From positions 310,001 to 374,000 of the forward strand of contig NZ_PFXK01000002.1 in assembly GCF_002812955.1 (NCBI RefSeq): a stretch of 64,000 bases of DNA, given 5' to 3'. Under the pieces are notes generated by a model. It saw only the letters and a list, made by a program, of their open reading frames with translations. It did no database searches and had not been told where the DNA came from. Shown piece after piece: positions 7,897-16,705 of this stretch. This DNA comes from Vibrio sp. HA2012 (lineage in GTDB: Bacteria; Pseudomonadota; Gammaproteobacteria; Enterobacterales; Vibrionaceae). The position numbers and the translations under genes are program-made. The first letter of the stretch is position 1, and every line of letters begins with the position of its first letter.

Positions 7897-9530
7897 GTAT
7901 CCTGAACCGTTTCAAAAACCGGGGAAGAGCGGTCTCCTTTCTCTAGTTTTTTTTTGAATTCACTTGGCGTTATTTTGTATTCATTCTTAAACACTCGGCT
8001 AAAGTATGCCTGATCTCTGAACCCGGATGTTAAAGCTGCCTCTTTAATGGTGGCTCCCTGCTGCATTTTTTCTACAGCCAGTTGAAACTGAAGTGAACGG
8101 ATGTACTGAGTACAGGTGATGCCAAATAACTCTTTGATTTTCCGTTGTAATGAACGGGAGCTAATATACATTTTTTCGGCCAATAACTCTGTAGTTATAC
8201 CACCGGTAGTAATCAGATTGGTCAGTTCTTTTTGTAGTCTGCTTGCGAATTCCTGTTCTTGTTGGTTACCCATAGACATTGTTCCTGGTATGCATTCTGG
8301 CATCGGCGGTGTCAGGGTCTGGCTCGGTAATGCCAGAGAAAGCAGATATTGTTGCAGGCGGTTTCGGTTGGCAACAATTGCGTTAAGGCGTAGTTTTAGA
8401 ATATTGATATTAATCGGGTGAGAAATAAAATCGTCAGCCAGATTTTGCCAGACCTGATACTGGATTGATATATCGTTATTGTCACTGATGAGAATAAAAG
8501 GGATATATAGCGGATGACCAGACAGTTTTTGTTGGTTCATCCAGTTGATGGTTTCCCCGTCCGGCAGTATTAATGAGGAAAGAATTAGATCTGGCTCACT
8601 CTCTTCTATCTGATGTTCAAGGCCTTTTAAGCTTCCGCAAGTTACTACTCGGTAGCAATCAGAGAGTTGCTCAATTAGCCAGTTAGACAGGTCAGTATCT
8701 GCACTAAGCAGGAGCAGTAATGGTGATTCATCCGGAGCAACAGGTAAAGTACCCAGTGGAAAAACTTCACCAGGTGAAGGAAGGGTTCGATAAGAACAAC
8801 AAAAGCGGATAGTTATCATCCATTGCCCAGCATCTGAAACCTGATAGTCTAATGCACCACCTAAAGATTCAGCTTTTTGCTGTAATAGCATCATTTCAAC
8901 GGACATTTTGGGGGGGATGCTTTTGTCGCTAACATAAAAGGATGAAGTATTAGAAAATTGCAGGCTAAGGTGTTGAGGGCTATTCTCACTTTCCTGAATT
9001 ATCAGGTAAAGAGATGTGCCTGCGGAAAAACTATGCTGATAAATGGTGCTGATTGCAAATGCAAGCCATGTTGTGTCTATATAGGCAAGCAGATCGGGAC
9101 AATATTGTATTTGCAAATTGTGATTAGGAAACTCTTCAGTTAATGATTCGGAATAAGAAGAGACCCACTGATGAATTAATACGGGGTGTTCTTGTGCACT
9201 AGAGCTCATACTATCTGCTGATATTGATTTCATTTGCTCCAGAAGAGTTCGCAGCCGATATTGCGGGCTTCCTGTTTCCAGAGTTGCAGAATTATATTTT
9301 AAACAGTCTAAACCCAGACCTGCTAGGTGAGTGTTAATTATCTGAGACTGTTCAAATTTCTTTGCTAATTTGGTGTTTTTATTTTCAAAATATTTGGCTT
9401 TATCCAGTAAGTTATTTTTCTGTTGATGTATTTTTTTTCGGGATATAAACAGATAATAATTGCTAATGATACTTATACTCATTACAAGCGAGACGGTATA
9501 AAATACCAGCCAAATGTTATTTTGTAACAC
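7893..9530 (-). CDS. Membrane-anchored hybrid regulator: degenerate kinase, pseudo-receiver and AraC-type HTH
   Basis: 545-residue protein with one N-terminal transmembrane helix (about 8-29), a coiled coil (30-65), a region resembling a histidine-kinase ATPase fold (about 140-245) without recognisable H-box or N-box, a receiver-like domain (about 267-390) and a C-terminal AraC/XylS HTH (about 430-530, ending RDQAYFSRVFKNEYKITPSEF). The receiver has Ser where the phosphorylated Asp should be (DLILSSLILPDG) and His for the invariant Lys (ISHPI). The layout recalls hybrid two-component systems of Bacteroidetes, but all catalytic residues seem lost. The start is GTG with AAGGA 7 bp upstream. Signal unknown; probably a one-component membrane regulator of neighbouring genes. 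Confidence 0.85.
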   Translation of the reverse strand: MLQNNIWLVFYTVSLVMSISIISNYYLFISRKKIHQQKNNLLDKAKYFENKNTKLAKKFEQSQIINTHLAGLGLDCLKYNSATLETGSPQYRLRTLLEQMKSISADSMSSSAQEHPVLIHQWVSSYSESLTEEFPNHNLQIQYCPDLLAYIDTTWLAFAISTIYQHSFSAGTSLYLIIQESENSPQHLSLQFSNTSSFYVSDKSIPPKMSVEMMLLQQKAESLGGALDYQVSDAGQWMITIRFCCSYRTLPSPGEVFPLGTLPVAPDESPLLLLLSADTDLSNWLIEQLSDCYRVVTCGSLKGLEHQIEESEPDLILSSLILPDGETINWMNQQKLSGHPLYIPFILISDNNDISIQYQVWQNLADDFISHPININILKLRLNAIVANRNRLQQYLLSLALPSQTLTPPMPECIPGTMSMGNQQEQEFASRLQKELTNLITTGGITTELLAEKMYISSRSLQRKIKELFGITCTQYIRSLQFQLAVEKMQQGATIKEAALTSGFRDQAYFSRVFKNEYKITPSEFKKKLEKGDRSSPVFETVQDT

Positions 9531-9688
9531 AAATACAATCCTTGTTGTTTTAATTTGATAGCCAGCCGACCTGAAAAAACATTAGCCTGACGAGCTAACT
9601 ATTATGTCACTAACCCCCCTGAATTTCTGCATTAATATCACAATTTTCTTTCTATTTCCCTGGAAGGTTAGCGACTGCTAAGGAACCT

Positions 9689-9702
9689 GACTGTACAAGT
9701 GG
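9689..9702. promoter_or_regulatory. GACTGTACAAGTGG motif upstream of M3 peptidase gene
   Basis: Near-copy of the palindrome at 6301-6312, one T shorter, in the divergent region between the AraC-type fusion and the peptidase. Supports a shared operator but two copies are few. Confidence 0.3.
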
Positions 9703-9808
9703 AACAGAATAATAAATAAGAAACTGAATCTTCCTGGTTTTTTTGTTGAACTTACATTTAAAATAAGTGAATGGCCGGGTTTTTACTGAATGATTTAAGC
9801 AGGTACTT

Positions 9809-11656
9809 ATGACAGCTACAACCTATCTGGAGGGTCTTAATAAGGACTACCTCTCTATCCATCGAACAAAAGAGGATCTCTTCTGGGAAACCTATATGGG
9901 AACCAGTGACGATCACGAGGGTTCTGCACAAGCTCAAATGGAATGGATCAACTTTTTAAGTGATCCGGATAAAATTTCAGAGATAGAACAAGTTCTTACT
10001 CAAGCAGAATCAATTATTGACCCCAAAGAGAAAGAAGAGACAATCACCGGGCTAAAAGGCTGGTTGGTCATGTTTCAGGCACATGCCATTCAAAGCGCCG
10101 AAGCTCGGGTATTGAAAGAAAAGCTGATTAAGTTTGAAGCGGATCTGTTTGAAAAGAAACAGAACCATGTAATGACTTATATGGATGAACAGGGCAACGC
10201 AGTCGAAGGTTCTCTTCCGGTACTGAGTTCGGTTATTCGTACCAATGATAATGAGGCAGTGCGTCAGTCAGCACATCTGGCATTGTTGGATCTGGAGCAG
10301 TGGTTGCTGCACAATGGCTTTCTTGAGCTGGTTAAGTTAAGAAACAAGTTCGCGCGTTCCTTCGGTTATGAGTCGTTCTTTGACTACTCTATTGTCAAAA
10401 CAGAGCAGATGACGACCGATGAACTGTTCACAATTTTAGATGATTTTGAGCAACGGACCCGTGCCAGTCACCAAAACAGCCTGAAAAAGCTGGCGAAAGA
10501 CAAAGGTGAGCAGGCATTGGTAGGGCATAATTTTGTCTTTTCCTTTGCCGGGGATGTGATGCGGGAGTTAGACCCGTATGTGCCGTTTTCTCAATCGCTA
10601 CGCCGCTGGGTCGAGTCTTTCGGGCGTCTGAACATTGATTATTCCGGTGCTGAGCTGACCCTTGATTTGCTGGATCGTAAAGGAAAATATCAAAACGGGT
10701 TCTGTCATGGGCCCGTCCCGGCGTTTTATGATCAGGGTAAATGGGTGGCTGCGACGGTTAACTTCACCAGTAATGCTAAGCCAGATCAGGTAGGCAGTGG
10801 TTATGACGGAATCAACACTCTGTTCCACGAAGGCGGGCATGCCGCTCATTTCGCAAACGTGAAAATGAATGCCCCCTGTTTTTCACAGGAGTTTGCGCCA
10901 ACGTCGATGGCTTATGCGGAAACACAATCGATGTTCTGCGATAGTCTGTTAACGGATGCTGACTGGTTAAAACAGTATGCGGTCAACGCCGAAGGACAAC
11001 CCGTTTCGGATGACATTATTAAAAGCATGATTGAGAACCGTCAGCCATTTAAAGCCTATGGTGAACGAAGCATTCTGGTGGTGCCTTATTTCGAACGCGC
11101 TCTTTACCAACTGAATGACGATGAGCTGACACCGGAGCGGGTGACTCAACTTGCCCGTGATATGGAAAGAGATGTTCTGGGTCTGGCTTGCAGTCCTCGT
11201 CCGTTAATGGCGATTCCACACCTTCTTTCCGATGAATCGGCTTGCTCATATCAGGGCTATCTGCTTGCTCATATGGCGGTCTACCAGACGCGTGCGTATT
11301 TCACTGAGAAATTCGGCTTTCTGACCGATAACCCAGCAATCGGTCCGTTACTGGCGAAACATTACTGGCATAACGGAAACAGCGTGTCTCATAATCAGTC
11401 TATTGAAAGCCTGACGGGGGAAGGCTTTAATGCCAAATACCTTGCTGATGCATGTAATCTGTCTGCTGAAGAAGCGTGGGATACAGAGCAGAAGAAAATA
11501 GCCGCATTAGCTTTCCGGAACCGGGTCGACATTGAGCCGTTGAATGCAACGATAAAGGTCGTTGATGGTGACCGTGTGCTGAGCACTAATACGATTTCTG
11601 ATGAGGAGATGTGTGTGACATTTGAAAGCTATATTGCGGATAAATATGGCTGTTAA
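9809..11656 (+). CDS. M3-family metallopeptidase (oligoendopeptidase-like)
   Basis: Zinc metallopeptidase of the M3 (thimet/PepF) family, predicted cytoplasmic because no signal peptide is present; it degrades short peptides. The HExxH zinc motif is HEGGH at residues 340-344, followed about 25-30 residues later by the Glu-bearing helix (SMAYAETQSMF) expected to give the third ligand. At 615 residues it has family length. The C-terminal HNGNSVSHNQSIESLTGEGF segment is typical substrate-binding sequence. It is monocistronic: a 278-bp divergent region lies upstream and a MITE begins 2 bp after the stop codon. Confidence 0.88.
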   Translation: MTATTYLEGLNKDYLSIHRTKEDLFWETYMGTSDDHEGSAQAQMEWINFLSDPDKISEIEQVLTQAESIIDPKEKEETITGLKGWLVMFQAHAIQSAEARVLKEKLIKFEADLFEKKQNHVMTYMDEQGNAVEGSLPVLSSVIRTNDNEAVRQSAHLALLDLEQWLLHNGFLELVKLRNKFARSFGYESFFDYSIVKTEQMTTDELFTILDDFEQRTRASHQNSLKKLAKDKGEQALVGHNFVFSFAGDVMRELDPYVPFSQSLRRWVESFGRLNIDYSGAELTLDLLDRKGKYQNGFCHGPVPAFYDQGKWVAATVNFTSNAKPDQVGSGYDGINTLFHEGGHAAHFANVKMNAPCFSQEFAPTSMAYAETQSMFCDSLLTDADWLKQYAVNAEGQPVSDDIIKSMIENRQPFKAYGERSILVVPYFERALYQLNDDELTPERVTQLARDMERDVLGLACSPRPLMAIPHLLSDESACSYQGYLLAHMAVYQTRAYFTEKFGFLTDNPAIGPLLAKHYWHNGNSVSHNQSIESLTGEGFNAKYLADACNLSAEEAWDTEQKKIAALAFRNRVDIEPLNATIKVVDGDRVLSTNTISDEEMCVTFESYIADKYGC

Positions 11657-11657
11657 A

Positions 11658-11929
11658 CCTAGGGCGTGTTGACGTTTCAATGTCGAGCCTGTGATGACTG
11701 AAAAAGTCTTTAGTCAAGGCACGAAATACGATGTTTAGTCATCTAAATAAGTATTGAGTAACGCCGAATAAAGCTTTTTCAGCCATCACCCTTTGGGCTG
11801 AGGCTATTTTCCCTGCTAACTGCGTTAGAAATTTTGTCATTAGACCCACTAGTTACTGCAATTTCTGCCTTGTTATCAGAAAAAATCGCTCTCAGCAGGA
11901 CGATATATGAAACGTCAACACGCCCTAGG
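11658..11929. mobile_element. 272-bp MITE with 22-bp perfect terminal inverted repeats
   Basis: Both ends carry the same 22-bp sequence in inverted orientation (left 11658-11679, right 11908-11929; inner part GGGCGTGTTGACGTTTCA). The outermost CCTAGG fits a CTAG target duplicated at each side, as IS5-family elements make. No transposase is encoded. Inner sub-repeats GTGATGACTGAAAAAG and CTTTTTCAGCCATCAC (about 11691-11706 and 11773-11789) allow further folding of the left half. It sits between the peptidase stop codon and the convergent RecQ-like gene, and may also act as a terminator. A short ORF across its right half is not considered real. Confidence 0.82.
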
Positions 11930-12009
11930 ATATGCTCTAGCTGACTCGGAGTCGAAAAGGGCCGCATAGCGATATTCATGACTGAGTATGGTTATGCGGC
12001 CCGCATCAT

Positions 12010-13920
12010 CTATATTATCTCTTTTATTTTTTCATTGACCTCAGCAAAAGGGTACTTTTCCAGCTTGCCAAAGCCGTCCATTTTGCTGGCTTTTAATTTG
12101 GTACTTAACGGCGTGGTAATGCCACACAGAAAACGGCTCAGGGCTTTATCCGACAATGAAGCTTTACTAGCTTGAAGATATGGCTGTAACCATGTCGATA
12201 TCTGCCGGGAATCCAAAGGCGGGAGCTCTCGTCCTGGTAGTTGAGCCACCGTGCCTGCACAGACCGAGCAGTGATGACAGTTTTTCGGGGCGTGGTTGTC
12301 GGCAAAATAACTGGCTAATGAATAGCTCAGGCATAGTTTACTCTGGAAAAACTCAATCATGGTATGAATACGGGTAATTTCACTGTGTTCTTTCTGTGCA
12401 AACAGCTCATACAGATTCGTCACCAGTTCTGATTTAGGCATCTGTGTATTGATTACCTTATATACGTCAGTGATTTGCTTGCTTTCCAGTTCAATCCAGC
12501 CTTGTTCATTGAAATAGTCGATGGCAGCGATCACCCGTTTTCTGTCAGCGTTGTAAGCCGTCCACAGAGCGTCAAAATCGACACTGTGCCAGGTTCGGGC
12601 TTTTGGTGAACACTGGAATATGGCTTCAACAAAGGCACGCCTTTCACCCTGAAAACGGTGAACAATTGTTTCTGCACTGTCGGTAAGTTTAAAGCGGTAA
12701 TCGGCGAAATAACTGTATTGAGCCTGAATAATATTGTGCAGTTCTAAATACACCAACAACGTTTTCAGTGGTAACTGACGGATGTTACTGTCACGGGATA
12801 GCTGATTCAGCATCACTTCCCAACTGCCTGTACTGGCATATACCTGATCAACGACATACTCAATGGACGAGCTGTCGGGGGTATCACCGTAAATAAAATT
12901 TTCTAATACATTTAAGTTATCGGTATTGGCCAGAATCGTGCAGTCGGATGGTTGTCCGTCCCTCCCGGCGCGGCCAATTTCCTGCGAATAGTTTTCAATG
13001 GATTTGGGCAGATCGTAGTGGATAACTCTCCGAATGTCGGCTTTATCTATCCCCATACCGAAAGCAATGGTCGCTACAATGCAAGGAGCTGAGCCTTGCA
13101 TAAACTGCTGTTGAATGGATTCGCGGATCTCGTTTTTTAAGCCTGCGTGATAAGCCGTGGCGCGAATGCCATTTTGCTGCAGTCTGGCGGCTATGTTTTC
13201 GGCCGTTTTCTGTAAAGTGACATAGACGATAGAGGGCGATTCGGGCGCATCCTGAATGATGGACTGCAATTTGCTGAATTTTTGGTCTTCGCTGCAGGGG
13301 ATGACATTCAGTGTTAAGTTGGAGCGATAAAAGCCGGTTATCGTAATGTTCTCTTTATTTATGTCGAATTTACGGCTCATATCATCGATAACCTGAGGTG
13401 TGGCTGTCGCGGTCAGCAAGAGTACCTGAGGTATGTTCAGAAGTTTTCGGTAGTCCGGCAGTTTTAGGTAGTCAGGCCGGAAGTTGTGCCCCCATTCAGA
13501 GATGCAGTGGGCCTCATCGATAACCAGCATAGATATAGGTATCTGAGAAATAAACTGACGGAATCGTTCATTCTTCAGACGCTCCACGGAAATCATCAGT
13601 ATTTTCAGTTCACCACTTCTGGCCTGCTGCATGATGCGTTGCGTGCTTTCTCTGTCCTGAGTGGAGTCAATACTGGCGGCGGAAATGCCTTTACTGTGCA
13701 GAAACTCAAGCTGATCTTTGATAAGCGCCAATAGTGGCGACACAACCAGTGTCAGATGAGGAAGATGCAGAGCCGGAAGCTGATAACAGAGGGATTTTCC
13801 GGAACCGGTCGGGAAAATCGCCGCGGCGGACTGGCCGTCTAAAATATGCTGGATCACCTCGGCCTGACCTTTGCGGAGTGTGTCAAATCCAAAGTACTGT
13901 TTTAGAGTTTGTTCAATCAT
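12010..13920 (-). CDS. RecQ-family ATP-dependent DNA helicase
   Basis: 3'-5' DNA helicase of superfamily 2 for recombination and repair. Walker A TGSGKS is at residues 38-43, DEAH at 135-138 followed by the aromatic-rich loop CISEWGHNFRPDY, and motif VI as IGRAGRDGQ. A RecQ-type zinc site is visible near residues 545-570 (one Cys in KLCLSY, then CHHCSVC). The 636-residue protein lacks a clear HRDC domain, unlike classic RecQ, so it is probably a RecQ paralogue rather than the housekeeping enzyme. It diverges from the GreA/GreB-like gene (79 bp apart). Confidence 0.9.
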   Translation of the reverse strand: MIEQTLKQYFGFDTLRKGQAEVIQHILDGQSAAAIFPTGSGKSLCYQLPALHLPHLTLVVSPLLALIKDQLEFLHSKGISAASIDSTQDRESTQRIMQQARSGELKILMISVERLKNERFRQFISQIPISMLVIDEAHCISEWGHNFRPDYLKLPDYRKLLNIPQVLLLTATATPQVIDDMSRKFDINKENITITGFYRSNLTLNVIPCSEDQKFSKLQSIIQDAPESPSIVYVTLQKTAENIAARLQQNGIRATAYHAGLKNEIRESIQQQFMQGSAPCIVATIAFGMGIDKADIRRVIHYDLPKSIENYSQEIGRAGRDGQPSDCTILANTDNLNVLENFIYGDTPDSSSIEYVVDQVYASTGSWEVMLNQLSRDSNIRQLPLKTLLVYLELHNIIQAQYSYFADYRFKLTDSAETIVHRFQGERRAFVEAIFQCSPKARTWHSVDFDALWTAYNADRKRVIAAIDYFNEQGWIELESKQITDVYKVINTQMPKSELVTNLYELFAQKEHSEITRIHTMIEFFQSKLCLSYSLASYFADNHAPKNCHHCSVCAGTVAQLPGRELPPLDSRQISTWLQPYLQASKASLSDKALSRFLCGITTPLSTKLKASKMDGFGKLEKYPFAEVNEKIKEII

Positions 13921-13998
13921 TTTTCATCCTAACTATTGCCGCCACTCGTAATCAAATCTATGCTGTCTAGCCTTGCTAGCGTTTTCATTCATACTGTG

Positions 13999-14481
13999 AT
14001 GGATAAATCCCAATTAAAACAAACAATATTAGAACAGCTTTATGCCATTCATAAGGTTGCAATAAGTGCTACCCAACGTGCGATCGATACAGCGACCGAT
14101 GAAGAAACGATCCCTGAGCACAAGTATGACACACTAGCTCTTGAAGCCTCTTATCTGGCTCATGGTCAGGCGATTCGAGTTCAGGAGTGTGAAGAAGATA
14201 TTCGTCAGTATCAAGCGTTAATCGTTAACGATTTTGAAGAAGGTTCGAAAATTTCACTCGGTGCGCTGGTTAAGCTGATTGATGATGGTGATAGGGAAAA
14301 GTACTTTTTCCTCGGACCTTGTGCTGGTGGTGTTACTTTTTCCTTCGATATTATCGAAGTGACTATTGTTACGCCTAAAGCGCCGTTAGGTCAGGCAATG
14401 CTGGGTAAACAAGTGGGTGATGAAGTCTGTCTTTCAATTGGTTCAAAAACAATCTGCTACGACGTTGATTTAATTATTTAA
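13999..14481 (+). CDS. GreA/GreB-family elongation-factor-like protein
   Basis: 160-residue protein with an N-terminal helical region (about 1-75, likely coiled coil) and a C-terminal FKBP-like GreA/GreB domain (about 85-158; PLGQAMLGKQVGDEV is the family signature). Such proteins bind the secondary channel of RNA polymerase. I chose ATG 13999 (MDKSQLKQ) over an upstream ATG at 13936 because the extra 21 residues are not Gre-like. The acidic tip residues of true transcript-cleavage factors are not clear, so it may modulate polymerase without cleavage activity. A strong palindromic terminator follows. Confidence 0.8.
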   Translation: MDKSQLKQTILEQLYAIHKVAISATQRAIDTATDEETIPEHKYDTLALEASYLAHGQAIRVQECEEDIRQYQALIVNDFEEGSKISLGALVKLIDDGDREKYFFLGPCAGGVTFSFDIIEVTIVTPKAPLGQAMLGKQVGDEVCLSIGSKTICYDVDLII

Positions 14482-14514
14482 CCTGAACGAATGATAAGTA
14501 GCTGCGAAGACCAA

Positions 14515-14538
14515 AAGGGCGATCTATAGATCGCCCTT
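14515..14538. terminator. Bidirectional terminator (24-bp perfect palindrome)
   Basis: AAGGGCGATC, TATA and GATCGCCCTT form a perfect hairpin between two convergent genes, followed on the plus strand by TGTTT and preceded by AAAA. Confidence 0.85.
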
Positions 14539-14549
14539 GTTTATCTGAA

Positions 14550-16493
14550 CTATTGCGTTCTGTAGTAGTTCTCTTTAAACGCAAGGCTTCCCCACAATGC
14601 ATTGGCGTTCGCCTTACGGACAATATCTTCCGGCACTTCAGCATCCGTTAACGTATTTTCATCCTGATTATAGTGATAGGTTGAAATACCCTGTTCCGGG
14701 CGTATTACCACGACATCGTTATTTGCGGTCATCCAGCCAAAGTTTTCCCCTCGTTGCATAATGGCACGTTGCAGTGATTTCGAAACGGGTTTAGTTAGAT
14801 CAAAACCAATCATAGGGTCTGATGAACTTATTCCGGCCAGCGATAACAGTGTCGGTGGAATATCAATCTGACTGACTAGTCTGTTATCTTTCTTGTGCTT
14901 CACTGGTCCACCAAATATCACCGCCGGGATATGGAAATGATCAATGGGTACGGGCAGCACACCTTTAGAGCGCGAATCATGATCCGCGATGGCGACAAAT
15001 ACGGTATCTTTCCAGTATTCTGACTGTTTGGCTTTTTTTACAAACTCTCCCAGCTCAAAGTCAGCGTATTTCACCGCATTTTCACGGGTCTGTTTTGGCT
15101 GGTTATAAAGCTTGATTCGACTATCCGGGAACTCAAAAGGCGTATGGTTGGATGACGAAAATACCAGGCTGAAAAATGGCTTTCCTGACTGGTGCAGCTT
15201 GGTGAACTGTTGATCTGCTTTCTGATACAGGTCGCCATCTGACGCGCCCCACGACCCGACAAAGTTAGGGTGGTCAAAGGTTGGAAAATCCTGCATATCT
15301 ACAAAACCATTCCCCAGGAAAAAGCCTTTCATATTATCAAAGTGGCTTTCCCCGCCGTAAATGAACTGAGTATGGTAGCCATAGGATTTAAGCAGCTCGG
15401 CAATGGTAAAGAAATGATTCTGGCTTTTCGCCAGTTTCACCACTGAGCGAGCCGGGGTGGGTGTAAAGCCGGTCACGACTGCCTCTATACCCCGGACAGA
15501 ACGGGTTCCACTCGCATACATGTTGGTAAACCCCCAGCCTTCATCCATCAACTTATCAATACTTGGTGAAAGCGGTAAGCCTCCCAGACTTTTAACATAT
15601 CTTGCTCCGTGGCTTTCCAGCAAAAGAATGACGATATTCTTATATGGACTTTTTTGAGTCGCTTCATGGTAAGTCGCAGCAGGGGATTTTGGATCATCAA
15701 ATGATGTTGTCGGCGGTTGCATCGAGTTTCTGACAATGTTGATGATCTCATCTTTTTTCATCTTCGGATAATAATTAAAAGCACTAACGTCTGACCCCAT
15801 TTGATTAGCGGCATACAACACAGAATAAGCGGAATTTAACGTCAGATCGTTTAACATCGGGTCAGGTGAAAAAGCAACCATGGATGGGTTTAACGGGCGG
15901 TGACCTAAAGTAGAACGTGCGCCTAAGGAACCAATGGCAACAACCAGCACGGCTAAAACCGGGCGCCAGTACCATTTCGGAAAAGAAAGGTTCTGCGTGA
16001 GTTTTTTTGACCACTTCCAGCCAAACCGGACGGCTAAGATACTGGTAACCAGGCCGATAAACAGCTCCAGCTTGTAGCCAGTCCACAGCATACTGAACAC
16101 TTCTTTTGGATAAATCAGATACTCGATAAATAAACGGTTTGGCCTTAAATCGTATTCCATAACGAATGGCGGAGTAGCGACTTCCATATAGACAACAAAC
16201 CACAGTCCGGCGGTGATCCAAAGCCTCAGAACAATGTGCCAGAGTCGGCCGACAACAGAGTCAGACGACAGTAAGGTAGTGAGCAGGGCTGGAAAAATAA
16301 ACAGAAAACAGATTGAGGCTATGTCGACGCGCAACCCGCTAACAAAGACATGAACCCAGTCACTTAAACCATGAAATCTGGGGTACATCCACAGGCTGAG
16401 TGCAATCCGGGATAGAGTAAATATCGCGAGTACCGCAAGACAACTTGCAATAATTGGGTAGGTAACCCCTAGAATTTTTTTGATCCTATCCAA
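14550..16493 (-). CDS. LTA-synthase-family membrane transferase (sulfatase fold)
   Basis: 647-residue inner-membrane protein with about five N-terminal transmembrane helices (residues 8-205) and a periplasmic alkaline-phosphatase/sulfatase-like domain (about 285-580). Key family residues are visible: ILLLESHG with the metal-binding Glu, SGTRSVRG with the nucleophilic Thr near residue 329, and IADHDSR. Gram-negative members transfer phosphoglycerol or related head groups to glycans or lipids; the substrate here is unknown. The start is TTG, supported by AGAGGA seven bases upstream; the next Met is within the first helices. Three CTTAAG half-sites lie 57 bp upstream, suggesting control by a PmrA/QseB-type regulator of surface charge. 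Confidence 0.85.
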   Translation of the reverse strand: MDRIKKILGVTYPIIASCLAVLAIFTLSRIALSLWMYPRFHGLSDWVHVFVSGLRVDIASICFLFIFPALLTTLLSSDSVVGRLWHIVLRLWITAGLWFVVYMEVATPPFVMEYDLRPNRLFIEYLIYPKEVFSMLWTGYKLELFIGLVTSILAVRFGWKWSKKLTQNLSFPKWYWRPVLAVLVVAIGSLGARSTLGHRPLNPSMVAFSPDPMLNDLTLNSAYSVLYAANQMGSDVSAFNYYPKMKKDEIINIVRNSMQPPTTSFDDPKSPAATYHEATQKSPYKNIVILLLESHGARYVKSLGGLPLSPSIDKLMDEGWGFTNMYASGTRSVRGIEAVVTGFTPTPARSVVKLAKSQNHFFTIAELLKSYGYHTQFIYGGESHFDNMKGFFLGNGFVDMQDFPTFDHPNFVGSWGASDGDLYQKADQQFTKLHQSGKPFFSLVFSSSNHTPFEFPDSRIKLYNQPKQTRENAVKYADFELGEFVKKAKQSEYWKDTVFVAIADHDSRSKGVLPVPIDHFHIPAVIFGGPVKHKKDNRLVSQIDIPPTLLSLAGISSSDPMIGFDLTKPVSKSLQRAIMQRGENFGWMTANNDVVVIRPEQGISTYHYNQDENTLTDAEVPEDIVRKANANALWGSLAFKENYYRTQ

Positions 16494-16546
16494 GATAATT
16501 TCCTCTGTTGTTCCGTTTGATTTCGGGGATTACAACGATAAACAAC

Positions 16547-16579
16547 GAAACTTAAGGGAAACTTAAGGGAAACTTAAGG
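16547..16579 (-). promoter_or_regulatory. Three tandem 11-bp repeats with CTTAAG half-sites (PmrA-type box)
   Basis: GAAACTTAAGG is repeated three times without gaps, giving CTTAAG at 16551, 16562 and 16573, each separated by 5 bp. This matches the PmrA box layout (CTTAAG-N5-CTTAAG). It lies upstream of the LTA-synthase-like gene. The regulator is not encoded in the window; a related OmpR-family protein could also bind. Confidence 0.6.
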
Positions 16580-16636
16580 TTGTAGAAAAATAGTTTGTTT
16601 AATATGAGGGAATAGGAGACGAGATTCATTAAGGAA

Positions 16637-16665
16637 TTGACAATGTTTGATTATCAAACTAATCT
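16637..16665 (+). promoter_or_regulatory. Sigma-70 promoter of the CDF exporter operon
   Basis: TTGACA (16637-16642) and TAATCT (16660-16665) with a 17-bp spacer. The first operator palindrome occupies the spacer and the second begins 12 bp after the -10 box, so a bound repressor would block both polymerase entry and escape. Confidence 0.8.
16646..16658. promoter_or_regulatory. Operator palindrome 1 (TTTGATTATCAAA)
   Basis: Perfect 13-bp palindrome in the promoter spacer, nearly identical to the palindrome at 16678-16690. Likely bound by the MarR-family repressor encoded second in the operon. Confidence 0.7.
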
Positions 16666-16677
16666 CTATTTAGATAT

Positions 16678-16690
16678 TTTGATAATCAAA
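16678..16690. promoter_or_regulatory. Operator palindrome 2 (TTTGATAATCAAA)
   Basis: Perfect 13-bp palindrome that differs from operator 1 only at the central base, centred 32 bp (three helical turns) from it, and located between the -10 box and the start codon. Confidence 0.7.
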
Positions 16691-16705
16691 TAAAATGGTG
16701 TCGTT

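Noticed and set aside
11779..11979. Short minus-strand ORF across the right end of the MITE
   Set aside because: It lies mostly in the element, crosses its terminal repeat and has no ribosome-binding site.
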